This document shows, piece by piece, positions 17,696 through 29,664 of a DNA stretch of 64,000 bases. The position numbers and the translations under genes are program-made. This DNA is from Allobosea sp. (GTDB lineage Bacteria; Pseudomonadota; Alphaproteobacteria; Rhizobiales; Beijerinckiaceae): assembly GCF_017308015.1 (NCBI RefSeq), contig NZ_JAFKFW010000012.1:1-64000 (forward strand), in the 5' to 3' direction. The notes below the pieces were generated by a model that was not told the DNA's origin, did not search any database, and saw only the letters and a list, made by a program, of their open reading frames with translations. The stretch's first letter is position 1. The number at the start of each line of letters is the position of its first letter.

Positions 17696-17736
17696 CGTGC
17701 AGCACCGGTCCGGATGAGCCGGGCCAGTGCTGCACG
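17696..17736 (-). terminator. Stem-loop after guaB, possible terminator
   Basis: CGTGCAGCAC (17696-17705) pairs perfectly with GTGCTGCACG (17727-17736), with further GC pairing inside. It starts 14 nt past the guaB stop. It lacks a U-tract, so it may be factor-dependent or act as an attenuating or stabilising hairpin before the MAPEG gene. Confidence 0.5.
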
Positions 17737-17750
17737 AAGTTCCAGCGGAC

Positions 17751-19277
<1,527 letters not shown>

Positions 19278-19378
19278 TCAAGGGGGCGGGGCGATAGGCC
19301 CGGTGCCGAGTTGACGAGGCCCGTTAGCATGGGCGCAGCCGGACGGCTAGTGCTCGTGAAGGGATTTTTTGCAGTGCG

Positions 19379-19410
19379 GAAACGGCGCCGGCCCGTGGCG
19401 GCACCGTTTC
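19379..19410. terminator. Stem-loop between guaB and the four-cysteine protein gene
   Basis: GAAACGGCGCC (19379-19389) pairs with GGCACCGTTTC (19400-19410) over 11 positions including one G-T wobble. It lies 18 nt past the stop of the gene at 19428-19736 (minus), so it could end that transcript. The U-tract expected of an intrinsic terminator is absent on that strand. Confidence 0.45.
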
Positions 19411-19427
19411 TGCAATGTCGCCCCGCG

Positions 19428-19736
19428 TCAGTGAGCGCGGCGAGCTGCGACAGGGGCTTCCGGCGCAAAGCCGAAGCAGCCGATCTGCGCAATGCTCCGG
19501 TCGCCCGCGTCGGCCATGCGCTGGCACGTCTGGAGCCGCTGGCACATGTCGTAGCGCATGGCCTCACCGGCGCTGCTCGGGATCGTCTTGAACTGGCAGC
19601 CGGCTTGCCAGCTCATCATGTCGGCTGCCGCCGCGGCGGGCGCCGAGCTCGAGCCGGCCGCGAGGGCGAGTCCGAGCACGGCCGCGCCGGGCGACAGGCG
19701 ACGAGCGGCGGCGAAAACTGATGACATTCTGATCAT
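19428..19736 (-). CDS. Small secreted four-cysteine protein, unknown function
   Basis: 102 residues. The N-terminal 39 residues form a signal peptide (ending AAAAA-D), leaving a mature protein of about 63 residues with exactly four cysteines (47, 65, 71, 87), enough for two disulfides. The mature part reads WQAGCQFKTIPSSAGEAMRYDMC and continues with a CxxRLxTCQ-like stretch. The ATG at 19736 has GGAG upstream. I do not recognise the family; small secreted cysteine proteins of this kind are often annotated as hypothetical in Hyphomicrobiales. It is transcribed away from the MFS gene and towards guaB. The signal peptide and frame are convincing. Confidence 0.7.
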   Translation of the reverse strand: MIRMSSVFAAARRLSPGAAVLGLALAAGSSSAPAAAAADMMSWQAGCQFKTIPSSAGEAMRYDMCQRLQTCQRMADAGDRSIAQIGCFGFAPEAPVAARRAH

Positions 19737-20038
19737 GGCGCTTCTCCGTAGAGTGAACGGCGCGCGCCCCTCGCGACGGCCCGGTGCTACCGGGCACCAA
19801 TAAAATGGGGGCGCCGTTACCCCCGAAGGAGTGAGGTCAATGCATGGCGGTGTTGTGTGCACTGCCGGGGCATAATCCATGTGCATGGCGGAAACGCGCC
19901 GGCCGCGGGCAAATCCGGCGGCAAAGCGCGATTTCGCTCTCGTCACTTCGTGCACATCGCATTAATAGCCGAGCTTATGATTTCAAGCGCGCCTAATTCG
20001 ATGGGCGCGGAAGGTCCTAAGTCTCAAGGTCCGACGTT
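19737..20038. other. Intergenic region, divergent upstream space
   Basis: 302 nt between the divergent four-cysteine protein gene and the MFS gene. Two short hairpins stand out: GCCCGGT/ACCGGGC near 19780-19797 and GGGGGC/TACCCCC-type arms near 19807-19825. The segment near 19960-20000 is more AT-rich and may hold promoters. No gene seen. Confidence 0.5.
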
Positions 20039-21478
20039 TTGCAGCGCTCCAAACTCCTGCCCCTGATCGTCGCCTGCGCGTTGTTCATGGAGAACACCGA
20101 TTCGACGGTGATCGCGACCTCGCTGCCGATGATCGCGAAGTCGCTGGGGGAAGACCCGATCGCGCTGAAGCTGGCGCTGACGTCCTATCTGGTCAGTCTT
20201 GCCGTCTTCATCCCGATCTCCGGCTGGATGGCCGACCGTTTCGGCGCGCGCACGATCTTTCGCTCGGCGCTTTGCGTCTTCATGCTCGGCTCGCTGCTCT
20301 GCGCGGTGTCGAACTCGCTCGGCGCCTTCGTCGGCGCGCGCTTCATCCAGGGCATGGGCGGGGCGATGATGGTGCCAGTCGGGCGCCTGGTCATTCTGCG
20401 TAGTGTCAGCAAGTCCGAAATCGTCGGAGCGCTCGCTTATCTGACGATTCCCGCGCTGGTCGGGCCGGTGGTCGGTCCACCGCTCGGCGGCTTCATCACC
20501 ACCTATTTCGACTGGCGCTGGATCTTCTTCATCAACATCCCCATCGGCCTCGTCGGCATCGTCCTGGCGAGCCTGTTCTTCGAGGATATCCGGGAAGAAG
20601 ACGTGCCGCCGCTCGATATTCGCGGGTTCCTGCTCTCCTCCTGCGGGTTCGCCAGCCTGATGCTCGGGCTCAACACCGGCGGACGGCACCTGGTGCCGGA
20701 AGCGGTGTCCTATGCCTGCGTGCTGGGTGGGGCCGCGGCGCTGGCAGCCTACTGGTTCCATGCGCAACGCGTGCCTTATCCCGTGCTCAACCTCTCGCTG
20801 TTCCGGATCCAGACCTTCCGGATCGGCGTGATTGGCGGTTCGATCTTCCGGACCGGCATCGGCGCCATTCCGTTTCTGCTGCCGCTGATGCTCCAGCTCG
20901 GCTTCGGGCTGGATGCGCTGCAATCGGGCCTGATCACCTTCGTCTCGGCTGCCGGTGCGCTCATCATGAAGACGCTGGCGAAGACCATCCTGGCGCGCTT
21001 CGGCTTCCGGCGGGTGCTGACGATCAACGCCGTGATCGGCGCCGGCTTCCTTGCGGTCTCCGGGCTGTTCACGCCGATGACGCCGCACGCGATCATGCTG
21101 TCCGTGCTGCTGGTCGGCGGCTGCTTCCGCTCGCTGCAGTTCACCGGCCTCAACGCATTGAGCTATGCCGACGTCTCCAACCGCGAAATGTCGAGCGCGA
21201 CCAGCTTGTCGAGCGTCGCGCAGCAGCTCTCGTTGAGCGTAGGCGTGACGATCGGCGCGTTCGCCCTCGAGGGCGCCAACCTCCTGCACGGTGGCAAGGC
21301 GCTGGGTGCCGGAGATTTCTGGCCGGCCTTCCTGATCGTCGGCCTGATATCGGCCTCGTCCTCGCTCTGGATGATGCAGCTCGCTCCCGATGCCGGCGCC
21401 GAGGTGTCGGGTCATGTCCCCGTCAGCGCACGCAAGATGACTGCCGAGGCGATCGCTGAGCAGAAGCCGCTCGATTAG
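20039..21478 (+). CDS. MFS transporter, DHA2 (drug:H+ antiporter) type
   Basis: 479 residues, strongly hydrophobic, with 12-14 predicted membrane helices. The N-terminus ENTDSTVIATSLPMIAKSL is typical of DHA2 exporters (DSTIVNTALP-like motif). Motif A is GWMADRFGARTIF and the antiporter motif C-like segment is IPALVGPVVGPPLGGFI. Substrate is unknown; family members export drugs, dyes or metabolites. The start is probably TTG at 20039 (an in-frame TAA at 20018 bars earlier starts), with AAGGT eight bases before it. The next in-frame ATG at 20090 would remove the first conserved residues. No regulator is adjacent. Confidence 0.88.
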   Translation: MQRSKLLPLIVACALFMENTDSTVIATSLPMIAKSLGEDPIALKLALTSYLVSLAVFIPISGWMADRFGARTIFRSALCVFMLGSLLCAVSNSLGAFVGARFIQGMGGAMMVPVGRLVILRSVSKSEIVGALAYLTIPALVGPVVGPPLGGFITTYFDWRWIFFINIPIGLVGIVLASLFFEDIREEDVPPLDIRGFLLSSCGFASLMLGLNTGGRHLVPEAVSYACVLGGAAALAAYWFHAQRVPYPVLNLSLFRIQTFRIGVIGGSIFRTGIGAIPFLLPLMLQLGFGLDALQSGLITFVSAAGALIMKTLAKTILARFGFRRVLTINAVIGAGFLAVSGLFTPMTPHAIMLSVLLVGGCFRSLQFTGLNALSYADVSNREMSSATSLSSVAQQLSLSVGVTIGAFALEGANLLHGGKALGAGDFWPAFLIVGLISASSSLWMMQLAPDAGAEVSGHVPVSARKMTAEAIAEQKPLD

Positions 21479-21614
21479 GCCTTCGGGCCGACTATCGGCT
21501 TCAGTCCAATGGTCTAGCTCTCTGATTTTACTTCGTCTTTTCTGAGGCCGCACCCCACTTTTCGAGCCGCTGCGCTGACTTGCCAACCGAGGCGGCTTGC
21601 CGCAAGGTCAGGGG

Positions 21615-22235
21615 ATGCAAGCCGGACCTGCGTCCTCGAACGAGACGCGCTACACGCTCTGCGTCGGCGACGGCGCGGCCCGGTTCAAGCTCGCCGAAAC
21701 CGAACTGACGCTCAGCGACGAGGGCATAGCCTACGAACTCGACGGCCGATCGGGCCTGCGGCCCTTCACCAAACTCGCGGGCGTGAGGCTGCAGGCGCTC
21801 AATGGCGGGCCACGATCGCCCTGGGAGACACTGACCGAACTGACATTTACCTCGGGGCGGCCGCTTTTCGTTTACTCCAGCAGTCCCTGGGGCGCGGATG
21901 ACCCGCGGCGGGATAGCGTCTTCATCAGCTTCGTCCAGGACCTGCATCGCCGCCTGATCGCCGGCGGGCACGGCTCTATCGCGTTCCGGCGCGGCATTCC
22001 GGAAGCGCGCCACCGTTTCCTCATCGTCGTCGTGCTCATCGCGGCTGTCGTCTTCGGCGGCGCCGGGTTGATGGTGCTCTATGTCGGCCTGAGCGGCAAA
22101 GCCGGGTTCTTCGAAGTGGCCGGACCGCTTTTCGCCCTCGGTGGGTTCGGCTTCTGGATCTGGAATTCGATCGTGCGGAGCGCGCCGGGCAGTTACGATC
22201 CGCGTCACCTGCCGCGCGACATCTTTCCGGAGTGA
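21615..22235 (+). CDS. Hypothetical membrane protein
   Basis: 206 residues. The first 130 residues look soluble and beta-rich. Two membrane helices follow (about 135-155, FLIVVVLIAAVVFGGAGLMV, and about 165-185, GPLFALGGFGFWIW), with a short C-terminal tail. The arrangement suggests a cytoplasmic domain tethered to the inner membrane. I chose the ATG at 21615 over an in-frame TTG at 21597 because AAGG lies upstream of it. It converges with rlmE, 9 nt stop to stop. I do not recognise the family. Confidence 0.7.
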   Translation: MQAGPASSNETRYTLCVGDGAARFKLAETELTLSDEGIAYELDGRSGLRPFTKLAGVRLQALNGGPRSPWETLTELTFTSGRPLFVYSSSPWGADDPRRDSVFISFVQDLHRRLIAGGHGSIAFRRGIPEARHRFLIVVVLIAAVVFGGAGLMVLYVGLSGKAGFFEVAGPLFALGGFGFWIWNSIVRSAPGSYDPRHLPRDIFPE

Positions 22236-22244
22236 GCGGCTCGC

Positions 22245-23003
22245 TCAGCTCTCCGGCCGTTCGGCCTGCTGCTCCCGGGCGGCCCGCCGATAGCCGGTCG
22301 CCAGCACGTAGAGCTCGGAGGAGTCGGCACGGCTCGCCGCCGGCTTGACGTTCCGGACCGTGGTGAAGTCGCGCTTCAGCATGGTCAGCAGTTCGGCGCT
22401 GTCGCCTCCCTGGAACAGCTTGGCGAGGAAGAACCCGCCCGGAGCCAGGATGCTGTGTGCGAATTCGACGGCGGCCTCGGCAAGCGCAATGATCTTGAGA
22501 TGGTCGGTCTTCTTGTGGCCGGTGGTGTTGGCGGCCATGTCGGACATTACGCCATCGGCGCGGCCGCCGAGGCGTTCGGTCAGCAGGGCAGGCGCTTCAT
22601 CGGCCATGAAATCGAGCTGGATCAGGTCGACGCCGGGGATCGGGTCGACGGCCAGCAGGTCGATGCCGACGATATGGCCCTTGCCCTGCTCCAGCCCGAT
22701 GCGCTTGGCGGCGATCTGGCACCAGCCGCCCGGTGCGCAGCCGAGATCGATCAACCGCTGGCCGGACTTCAGGAACTTGTAGCGGTCGTCCATTTCCTCG
22801 AGCTTGAACGCCGCGCGCGAGCGATAGCCCATCTCCCGGGCCCGCTTCACATAAGGGTCGTTGAGCTGGCGCTCGAGCCAGAGCTGCGAGGAATGCTTGA
22901 GCTTGCCGGCCTTCTTGACCTTGACGCGCATGTCGCGAGCGCCGGCTGGTTTGCCGCCGCTTTTGGCCGTGCCGCCCTTGCCGCCGGATTGTCCGCTGCT
23001 CAT
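22245..23003 (-). CDS. rlmE: 23S rRNA 2'-O-ribose U2552 methyltransferase
   Basis: Methylates U2552 of 23S rRNA late in 50S assembly (FtsJ/RrmJ). 252 residues, with a basic Gly/Lys-rich N-terminal extension of about 35 residues compared with E. coli (209). The catalytic K-D-K-E set is present: Lys67 (RAAFKLEEMD), Asp155 (SDMAANTTGH), Lys195 (FLAKLFQGG) and Glu230 (SSELYVLATG). The SAM motif is DLGCAPGGW (86-94). It lies 12 nt downstream of the ppx/gppA gene on the same strand, a pairing I recall as common in Hyphomicrobiales, so the two are probably co-transcribed. Confidence 0.95.
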   Translation of the reverse strand: MSSGQSGGKGGTAKSGGKPAGARDMRVKVKKAGKLKHSSQLWLERQLNDPYVKRAREMGYRSRAAFKLEEMDDRYKFLKSGQRLIDLGCAPGGWCQIAAKRIGLEQGKGHIVGIDLLAVDPIPGVDLIQLDFMADEAPALLTERLGGRADGVMSDMAANTTGHKKTDHLKIIALAEAAVEFAHSILAPGGFFLAKLFQGGDSAELLTMLKRDFTTVRNVKPAASRADSSELYVLATGYRRAAREQQAERPES

Positions 23004-23015
23004 CGCCTCAAAAGC

Positions 23016-24134
23016 CTATTTCCGCCGCCACCAGGCGCGGTCCTCGTGCATCATGCGCAGCAGAATGCCCTCGCGCAGGCCGCGATCGGCGATACGGACG
23101 CGCTCGCTCGGAAACGCGCGGCGGATCGCCTCGAAGATCGCGCAGCCGGCCAGCACCAGATCGGCGCGCTCGCGGCCGATGCAGGCATTCGCCGCCCGGG
23201 CGGCATAGTCCATCTCGATCAATCGGTCGATCACCGCGAGGATGTCGCGCTGATGCATCCACAACCCGTCGACCTCGCGCCGGTCATAGCGCGGCAGGTC
23301 GAGATGGATGCCGGCGACCGTGGTGACCGTGCCGGAGGTGCCGAGCAGGTGGAAGCTGCGGGCATCGCGGGCTCCCGCCGCCTTTTCGGCGAAGGGGGCG
23401 AGCGCCTGCGCGCAATCCTCGACCATCCGCTCGAACAGCTCGCGGCTGACCTCGATGCCGCCATAGCGCTCGGCCACCGTGACGACGCCGATCGGCAGGG
23501 AGGCCCATTCCCGGATGCGGGCGGCAGGGTCGCGCGCCTCGTTGCGGCCGCCGAGCCAGACGATCTCGGTCGAGCCCCCGCCGATATCGAAGACGATCAC
23601 GCTTTCCGCCGCCGGATCGGCCAAAGCCGCGCAGCCGGAGACGGCGAGCGCGGCTTCCGTGCGCTGGTCGATGACCTCCAGCGACAATTCCGCTTCGGCC
23701 GCGACGCGGCGGATGAAGTCGAGCCCGTTGATGGCGGCACGACACGCTTCCGTCGTGACGAGGCGGGCGCGGGTGACGCCGCGATTCGCCATCTTGCTGC
23801 GGCAGATCTTCAGCGCCTCGACGGCGCGGTCCATCGCGGCATCGGCGAGGCGGCTGCTGGCGGCCAGCCCTTCGCCGAGGCGCACGATGCGGGAGAAGGC
23901 GTCGACGACGCGAAAACCGTGCTGGGCGGGCCGGGCGATCAGCAGGCGGCAATTATTGGTGCCGAGATCGAGCGCCGCATAGGTCACGCCCGGCGGGCGA
24001 GGGGCGGCAGGCTGTTCGAATCTTCTGAACGGCGCGACAGACGGGGCCACGCCGGCCCGTTGCGGATCGGCGTCATGTCTCTGCGGCCGCGCCATTGGCG
24101 CGACATCCCGTTGTTGCCGGTCCTCGACCGCCAC
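23016..24134 (-). CDS. Ppx/GppA family phosphatase (exopolyphosphatase/pppGpp phosphohydrolase)
   Basis: 372 residues from a GTG at 24134; an ATG at 24095 (MARPQRHD) is an alternative, since the first 50 residues are not conserved. The actin-like ATPase-fold signatures are [16 protein letters not shown] at about 52-67 and [16 protein letters not shown] further on, with LGTSGTVTT near the C-terminal half. The length matches the shorter Ppx/GppA forms lacking the C-terminal HD-like domain. Such enzymes hydrolyse polyphosphate or pppGpp; sequence alone does not say which. It is co-directional with rlmE and divergent from glpK. Confidence 0.9.
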   Translation of the reverse strand: MAVEDRQQRDVAPMARPQRHDADPQRAGVAPSVAPFRRFEQPAAPRPPGVTYAALDLGTNNCRLLIARPAQHGFRVVDAFSRIVRLGEGLAASSRLADAAMDRAVEALKICRSKMANRGVTRARLVTTEACRAAINGLDFIRRVAAEAELSLEVIDQRTEAALAVSGCAALADPAAESVIVFDIGGGSTEIVWLGGRNEARDPAARIREWASLPIGVVTVAERYGGIEVSRELFERMVEDCAQALAPFAEKAAGARDARSFHLLGTSGTVTTVAGIHLDLPRYDRREVDGLWMHQRDILAVIDRLIEMDYAARAANACIGRERADLVLAGCAIFEAIRRAFPSERVRIADRGLREGILLRMMHEDRAWWRRK

Positions 24135-24354
24135 CGATCCAACCTTTCAACCTGTCCGATCCTCGAGGTCCGGACAGGGGCCGCGACACGGCGCGGCCCT
24201 GCTTCATGGCGAGCTAACTACAGGGCGCGCGACATGCCAAGCAGAACCTTGCCGGGCGGAAGGTTTGCCGGGCATTCGCACGGGATGCGCTTGCGCGGGG
24301 ACCGGCTCATCGGCCAGTCTCCGCCCACCAGTGAGATCGGGGCAAGGAACCAAC

Positions 24355-25854
24355 ATGGCCGCCAGACACATCCTCGCCATCGACCAGGGCACGACCTCGT
24401 CGCGGGCGATCCTGTTCGATGCGTCCCTGGCGGTCGTGGCCAGTGCCCAGCGGGAGTTCCCGCAGCATTTCCCGGCTTCGGGCTGGGTCGAGCACGAGCC
24501 GGAGGATATCTGGGAGAGCGTGCTTGCGACGGCAAGGGAGGCTATCGCCAAGGGCGGCTTGGGCGCGGCGGATATCGCCGGGATCGGCATCACCAACCAG
24601 CGCGAGACGACATTGATCTGGGACCGCCGGACGGGGCGGGCGATCCATCGCGCCATCGTCTGGCAGGACCGCCGCACGGCAAAGGCCTGTGCGAATCTCG
24701 TCGCGGCCGGTCATGAGGAGCTGGTCGCCGAGCGCACCGGCCTGCGCATCGACCCCTATTTCTCCGCCACCAAGATCGCCTGGCTGCTCGACAATGTGCC
24801 CGGAGCCCGGCGCCGGGCGGAAGCCGGAGAACTCGCCTTCGGCACGGTCGACTGCTTCCTGCTCTGGCGCCTGACCGGCGGGGCCGTGCACGCGACCGAC
24901 GCGACCAATGCTGCCCGAACCATGCTGTTCGATATCGGCCGCGGCGTCTGGGATTCCGAATTGCTCGACCTGTTCGGCATTCCGGCCGCCCTGTTGCCGC
25001 AGGTGCGCGACTGCGCGGCGCATTTCGGCGACACGGCTCCGGAGCTGTTCGGGGCGCCGATCGCGGTGCGCGGCATCGCCGGCGATCAGCAGGCGGCGAC
25101 GATCGGGCAGGCCTGCTTCTCGCCCGGCATGGTCAAGTCGACCTACGGCACCGGCTGCTTCGCGCTGCTGAACACGGGCGATACGCCGGTGCGCTCGAAG
25201 CACCGCCTGCTCAGCACCGTCGCCTACCAGCTCGGCGGCAAGCGGACCTATGCCCTGGAAGGGTCGATCTTCATCGCTGGAGCAGCCGTGCAGTGGCTGC
25301 GCGACGGGCTCGGCATCATCGAGAAGGCGAGCGAGACCGGGCCGCTCGCGGAAGCTGCCGATCCCGAGCAGGATGTCTATCTGGTACCGGCCTTCGTCGG
25401 CCTGGGCGCTCCGCACTGGGACGCGCATGCACGCGGAGCGATGTTCGGCCTGACCCGCAATTCCGGACCGCGCGAGTTCGCGCGCGCCGCGCTGGAAAGC
25501 GTCTGCTACCAGACGCTGGATCTCGTCGAGGCGATGCGCGCGGACTGGCCGGCGGCGGGGACGGGGCACGCTGTTCTGCGGGTCGATGGTGGCATGGTCG
25601 CCTCCGACTGGACGATGCAGCGGCTCGCCGACATCCTCGACCTGCCGGTCGACCGGCCGAATGTGCTGGAAACGACGGCTCTGGGGGCCGCCTATCTTGC
25701 CGGGCTGGATGCCGGCCTTCTGCCTGAGCCCGACCGGTTCGCCGACATGTGGCGGCTGGAGCGACGCTTCTCGCCCGCGATGGCTGCGAGCCAGCGCAAG
25801 CGCAAGGTCGGCGGCTGGCGCGACAGCGTCAGGCGGACACTGAGCGGGAGCTAA
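24355..25854 (+). CDS. glpK: Glycerol kinase
   Basis: Phosphorylates glycerol to glycerol-3-phosphate using ATP, in the cytoplasm. 499 residues against 502 in E. coli. The FGGY-kinase fold is plain: [15 protein letters not shown] (9-23), [25 protein letters not shown], the [13 protein letters not shown] loop and [17 protein letters not shown]. The ATG at 24355 is preceded by AAGGA at a good distance. The glycerol facilitator, glp regulator and glycerol-3-phosphate dehydrogenase genes are not beside it. Confidence 0.97.
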   Translation: MAARHILAIDQGTTSSRAILFDASLAVVASAQREFPQHFPASGWVEHEPEDIWESVLATAREAIAKGGLGAADIAGIGITNQRETTLIWDRRTGRAIHRAIVWQDRRTAKACANLVAAGHEELVAERTGLRIDPYFSATKIAWLLDNVPGARRRAEAGELAFGTVDCFLLWRLTGGAVHATDATNAARTMLFDIGRGVWDSELLDLFGIPAALLPQVRDCAAHFGDTAPELFGAPIAVRGIAGDQQAATIGQACFSPGMVKSTYGTGCFALLNTGDTPVRSKHRLLSTVAYQLGGKRTYALEGSIFIAGAAVQWLRDGLGIIEKASETGPLAEAADPEQDVYLVPAFVGLGAPHWDAHARGAMFGLTRNSGPREFARAALESVCYQTLDLVEAMRADWPAAGTGHAVLRVDGGMVASDWTMQRLADILDLPVDRPNVLETTALGAAYLAGLDAGLLPEPDRFADMWRLERRFSPAMAASQRKRKVGGWRDSVRRTLSGS

Positions 25855-25900
25855 CGCGAGCAGATTCCGGCCGGAGCCGGTCCGGCACGTTCGCTTGAGG

Positions 25901-26185
25901 CTAGGACAGGCGCCGGTCGAGCGCATCCGCGATCCGCTCGACGAGTGCGGCATGGTTTGCCAGCAGGTCCTGCAGCGGCCCGATCGGGCGGAAGGCGCGG
26001 GAATCCTGCGCCTCCTCGCCTTTGTCCTGCCAGGCCGCGATCGCCTCGTCGGCGGCGAGCAGCCAGGCTTCCGGCGATGCACCTTCCAGCGATCCGCCCG
26101 CTTCCAGCGCAAGTCGCTCGGCAATCTGCCGGCGGAGCGCCTCGCGGACGGCACGCAGCGCGTCGAGTTCGTCGGTATAGCGCAT
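25901..26185 (-). CDS. Hypothetical small protein
   Basis: 94 residues, mostly alpha-helical by composition (many Ala, Leu, Glu and Arg; few Gly or Pro), with no signal peptide or membrane segment. It begins MRYTDELDALRAVREALRRQIAERLALEAGG. It lies 17 nt downstream of the next hypothetical gene on the same strand, which suggests a two-gene transcript. Family unknown. Codon use resembles the neighbouring genes, which supports it as real. Confidence 0.6.
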   Translation of the reverse strand: MRYTDELDALRAVREALRRQIAERLALEAGGSLEGASPEAWLLAADEAIAAWQDKGEEAQDSRAFRPIGPLQDLLANHAALVERIADALDRRLS

Positions 26186-26202
26186 GGCTGGCCGGCAGCG
26201 GT

Positions 26203-26469
26203 TCAGTGCACCGTGGCGAGGTCGTCGTCGTCCGGGTCGATCAGGCGGTCGAGGCCAAGCTGCTCGACGCCGTCGGTGAATTCGGCGAAGGCGTCGGCAT
26301 CGGTGGCAAAGGCATCCTGCCAGACCGTCGAGCCGCCTTCCTCGTCGATAAGCTCGAGGGTCCAGCCGTCCGTGCCTTCGATCTTGTAGATTTCCACACG
26401 CACGGTCAGCCCGTCATGGGTGAAGGTCTGCGACAGGGGCGAGCGGATGATGTCGGGGAATCCAGTCAT
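26203..26469 (-). CDS. Hypothetical small acidic protein
   Basis: 88 residues, strongly acidic, ending in a DPDDDD cluster. It has alternating beta-type sequence (LTVRVEIYKIEGTDGWTLELIDEEG) and no membrane segment. The pattern of a short beta sheet with a helix suggests a compact cytoplasmic domain, but I do not recognise a family. It is upstream of, and probably co-transcribed with, the 94-residue gene, and follows the efflux pump gene by 59 nt on the same strand, so it could also be the tail of that operon. Confidence 0.6.
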   Translation of the reverse strand: MTGFPDIIRSPLSQTFTHDGLTVRVEIYKIEGTDGWTLELIDEEGGSTVWQDAFATDADAFAEFTDGVEQLGLDRLIDPDDDDLATVH

Positions 26470-26528
26470 CGCGACAGTCTAGCAGCTTCGAAGGCGGGGC
26501 GCAGCCGTCACCGGCTGCGCCCCGTCAT

Positions 26529-29500
26529 TCATTCCGTGGTGGTCACCGGAGCGGGCTCCGGGCGGCGCAGGCGCCGGACGAGGCGCACGACGCCGACATA
26601 GAGCAGCGGCACGAAGAAGACACCGATCACGGTGGCGGCGATCATGCCGCCCATCACGCCGATGCCGATCGCATTCTGGCTGCCGGAGCCCGCGCCGGTC
26701 GCGACCGCAAGCGGCGTCACGCCGAGCACGAAGGCGAGCGAGGTCATCAGGATCGGGCGCAGGCGCTGGCGCGCCGCCTCCAGCGTCGCTTCGACGAGGC
26801 CCTTGCCATGACCTTCCTGCTCGATCGCGAACTCGACGATCAGGATCGCGTTCTTGGCCGCGAGGCCGATCGTCGTCAGCAGGCCGACCTTGAAATAGAC
26901 GTCGTTGGTCTGGCCGAAGAGCGTCGCCGCGAGCAGGGCGCCGAAGATGCCGATCGGCACCGAGAGCATGACCGCGAAGGGGATCGACCAGCTTTCGTAG
27001 AGCGCCGCGAGGCAGAGGAAGACGACCAGCATCGAGAGGGCGTAGAGCGCCACTGCCTGGCTGCCGGAGAGACGTTCCTGGAAGGACAGCCCCGTCCATT
27101 CATGGCCGAAACCGACCGGTAACTGCGCCACCAGGCGATCGATTTCGTCCATTGCCGCGCCGGAGCTGACGCCGGCCGAGGCCGCCCCCTGCATCTGGAT
27201 CGCCGCCGATCCGTTGTAGCGTTCCAGCCGCGGCGAACCGTAGGTCCAATGCCCACTGGCGAAAGCGGAGAACGGCACCATCTCGCCGCCCTGGTTGCGG
27301 ACATACCAGCGCCCGATATCGCCGGGCTGCATGCGGAAGGGCGCATCCGCCTGGACATAGACGGATTTGACGCGGCCGCGGTCGATGAAGTCGTTGACAT
27401 AGGCCGAGCCCCAGGCCGTCGACAGCGTGTTGTTGATGGCGGCGAGCGGCAGGGTCAGGGCGCTCGCCTTCTCCTGGTCGATCTCTACGGCGTATTGCGG
27501 GGTGTCCTCCTGCCCGTTCGGGCGCGTGCCGGTGAGCTGCTTGCTTTGGGCGGCAAGGCCGAGAAGCTGGTTGCGGACCTCCATCAGGCGGGAATGGCCG
27601 GCACCGGCGATGTCCTGCAGGTAGAAATCGAAGCCGGCGGTGTTGCCGAAGCCCTGGATCGCCGGCGGAGCCAGCGCATAGACGGTTCCATCCTTGATCG
27701 ACCGGAAGGCGCCCATGGCACGGCCGGCGATGGCCTGGGCCGTCGCCGGCTTGCCGACGCGCTCGGCGAAGGGCTTCAGGCGCACGAAGGCGAGGCCGAC
27801 ATTCTGGCCTTGGCCGGCGAAGCTGAAGCCGGACACGGTCAGCACGCCCTCGACGAGATCTTTCTCCTTTTCGAGATAGTGCTTCTGCACCTGGTCGAGC
27901 ACGCGCAGCGTCCGGTCCTGCGTGGCGCCGACGGGAAGCTGTACGACGGTCAGCAGGATGCCCTGGTCCTCGTCGGGCAGGAAGGACGAGGGCATGCGGG
28001 CGAAGAGCCAGGCCACGCCGCCGCCGATCAGCAGGAAGACCAGCAGGAAGCGCAGCGGACGCGCGATCATCCCGGCGACGCCGGAGCGATAGCCGTTGGT
28101 GGTGCGTTCGAAGTTCCGGTTGAACCAGCCGAAGAAGCCCTTGCGCGGACCATGATCGCCGATCGGCTTGAGCAGGGTGGCACAAAGCGCAGGGGTGAGC
28201 ACCAGCGCAACGACGACGGAGAGCCCCATCGCCGTGACGATCGTCACCGAGAACTGCCGGTAGATCACGCCGACCGAGCCACCGAAGAAAGCCATCGGCA
28301 CGAACACGGCCGAGAGCACGGTGGCGATGCCGACCAGCGCGCCGGTGATTTCGTTCATCGACTTGATCGTCGCTTCCTTGGGTGAGAGCTTCTCCTCCTG
28401 CATTACCCGCTCGACGTTCTCGACCACGACGATGGCGTCGTCGACGAGCAGGCCGATGGCGAGCACCATCGCGAACATCGTCAGCGTGTTGATCGAATAG
28501 CCGGCCAGCGCCAGCACGCCGAAGGTGCCGAGCAGCACGACCGGCACTGCCAGCATCGGGATGAAGGTCGCGCGCAGGTTCTGCAGGAAGACATACATCA
28601 CGATGAAGACGAGGAGGATCGCCTCGAACAGCGTGTGTACGACCTTCTCGATCGAGAGCGTCACGAAGGGCGTGGTGTCATAGGGATAGGTGACCTCGAC
28701 GCCTTCGGGCAGGGTCTGCTTCAGGCGCTCGATCGTCGCGGTCACGGCCTTGGCGGTGTCGATCGCGTTGGCGCCGGTGGCAAGGCTGATGGCGAGGCCG
28801 GTCGTCGGCTTGCCGTTATAGAACGAGACGGTGTCGTAGCTCTTGGCGCCAAGCTCGACACGGGCGACGTCGTTCAGCCGGACGATCGAGCCGGAGGCGC
28901 CGCTCTTGAGGATGATGTTCTCGAACTGCGAGACCGTCTGCAATCGCGAGAGCGCGGTTACAGTGGCATTGAGCTGCTGGCCGCCGACCTGCGGCAGGCC
29001 ACCGAGCTGGCCGGCCGACACTTGCGTGTTCTGGGCCTCCACGGCGGCAGCGATGTCGCTCGGCATCAGCGCATATTTGCGCAGCTTGTCCGGGTCGAGC
29101 CAGATGCGCATGGCGTAGCCGGCGCCGAAGAGCTGGGTCGTGCCGACGCCCTCGACGCGCTTCAGCGTGTCGTTGAGGGTCGAATCGACATAGTCGGCGA
29201 GGTCGGTGGTCGACATCCGCCCGTCCTTGGAGACGAAGGCGACGACCATCAGGAAGCCGGTGGAGGCCTTGGCGACCGAGATGCCGGTGCTCTGTACGAC
29301 CGAGGGCAATTGCCGCGTGACGAGCTGCAGCTTGTTCTGCACCTGCATCTGCGCGACGTCGGGATCGGCCTGGCTGTTGAAGGTCAGGGTGATCTGGGCG
29401 TTACCGGTCGAGGTCGAGGTCGCCGTCATGTATTGCAGGTTGTCGAGCCCGGTCATGCCCTGCTCGATGACCTTGGTCACCGCGTTCTCGACGGTCTGCG

Positions 29501-29660
29501 CGTCCGCGCCGGGATAGTTGGCGCTGATCTGGACAGTCGTCGGCGCGATCTGCGGATATTGCGAGATCGGCAGCGTGCGCAGGGCCAGAAGCCCCCCGAG
29601 CATGATGACGATGGAGACCACCCAGGCGAAGATCGGCCTTTCGATGAAGAAGCGCGACAT
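26529..29660 (-). CDS. RND multidrug efflux permease (AcrB/MexB type, HAE-1)
   Basis: 1043 residues, the size of AcrB (1049). Proton-driven inner-membrane pump that exports drugs and hydrophobic compounds through a tripartite complex. The N-terminus [23 protein letters not shown] and the helix-4 relay [17 protein letters not shown] with paired aspartates are diagnostic; [10 protein letters not shown] in the second half carries the relay lysine. The ATG at 29660 lies 4 nt past the adaptor stop. No outer-membrane channel gene (tolC/oprM) follows, so the pump probably uses a TolC encoded elsewhere. Substrate range cannot be read from sequence. Confidence 0.95.
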   Translation of the reverse strand: MSRFFIERPIFAWVVSIVIMLGGLLALRTLPISQYPQIAPTTVQISANYPGADAQTVENAVTKVIEQGMTGLDNLQYMTATSTSTGNAQITLTFNSQADPDVAQMQVQNKLQLVTRQLPSVVQSTGISVAKASTGFLMVVAFVSKDGRMSTTDLADYVDSTLNDTLKRVEGVGTTQLFGAGYAMRIWLDPDKLRKYALMPSDIAAAVEAQNTQVSAGQLGGLPQVGGQQLNATVTALSRLQTVSQFENIILKSGASGSIVRLNDVARVELGAKSYDTVSFYNGKPTTGLAISLATGANAIDTAKAVTATIERLKQTLPEGVEVTYPYDTTPFVTLSIEKVVHTLFEAILLVFIVMYVFLQNLRATFIPMLAVPVVLLGTFGVLALAGYSINTLTMFAMVLAIGLLVDDAIVVVENVERVMQEEKLSPKEATIKSMNEITGALVGIATVLSAVFVPMAFFGGSVGVIYRQFSVTIVTAMGLSVVVALVLTPALCATLLKPIGDHGPRKGFFGWFNRNFERTTNGYRSGVAGMIARPLRFLLVFLLIGGGVAWLFARMPSSFLPDEDQGILLTVVQLPVGATQDRTLRVLDQVQKHYLEKEKDLVEGVLTVSGFSFAGQGQNVGLAFVRLKPFAERVGKPATAQAIAGRAMGAFRSIKDGTVYALAPPAIQGFGNTAGFDFYLQDIAGAGHSRLMEVRNQLLGLAAQSKQLTGTRPNGQEDTPQYAVEIDQEKASALTLPLAAINNTLSTAWGSAYVNDFIDRGRVKSVYVQADAPFRMQPGDIGRWYVRNQGGEMVPFSAFASGHWTYGSPRLERYNGSAAIQMQGAASAGVSSGAAMDEIDRLVAQLPVGFGHEWTGLSFQERLSGSQAVALYALSMLVVFLCLAALYESWSIPFAVMLSVPIGIFGALLAATLFGQTNDVYFKVGLLTTIGLAAKNAILIVEFAIEQEGHGKGLVEATLEAARQRLRPILMTSLAFVLGVTPLAVATGAGSGSQNAIGIGVMGGMIAATVIGVFFVPLLYVGVVRLVRRLRRPEPAPVTTTE

Positions 29661-29664
29661 GGCG

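Noticed and set aside
22455-24716. 753-codon plus-strand frame across rlmE, ppx/gppA and the glpK start
   Set aside because: It is opposite two confident genes and overlaps glpK in another frame; no recognisable domain.
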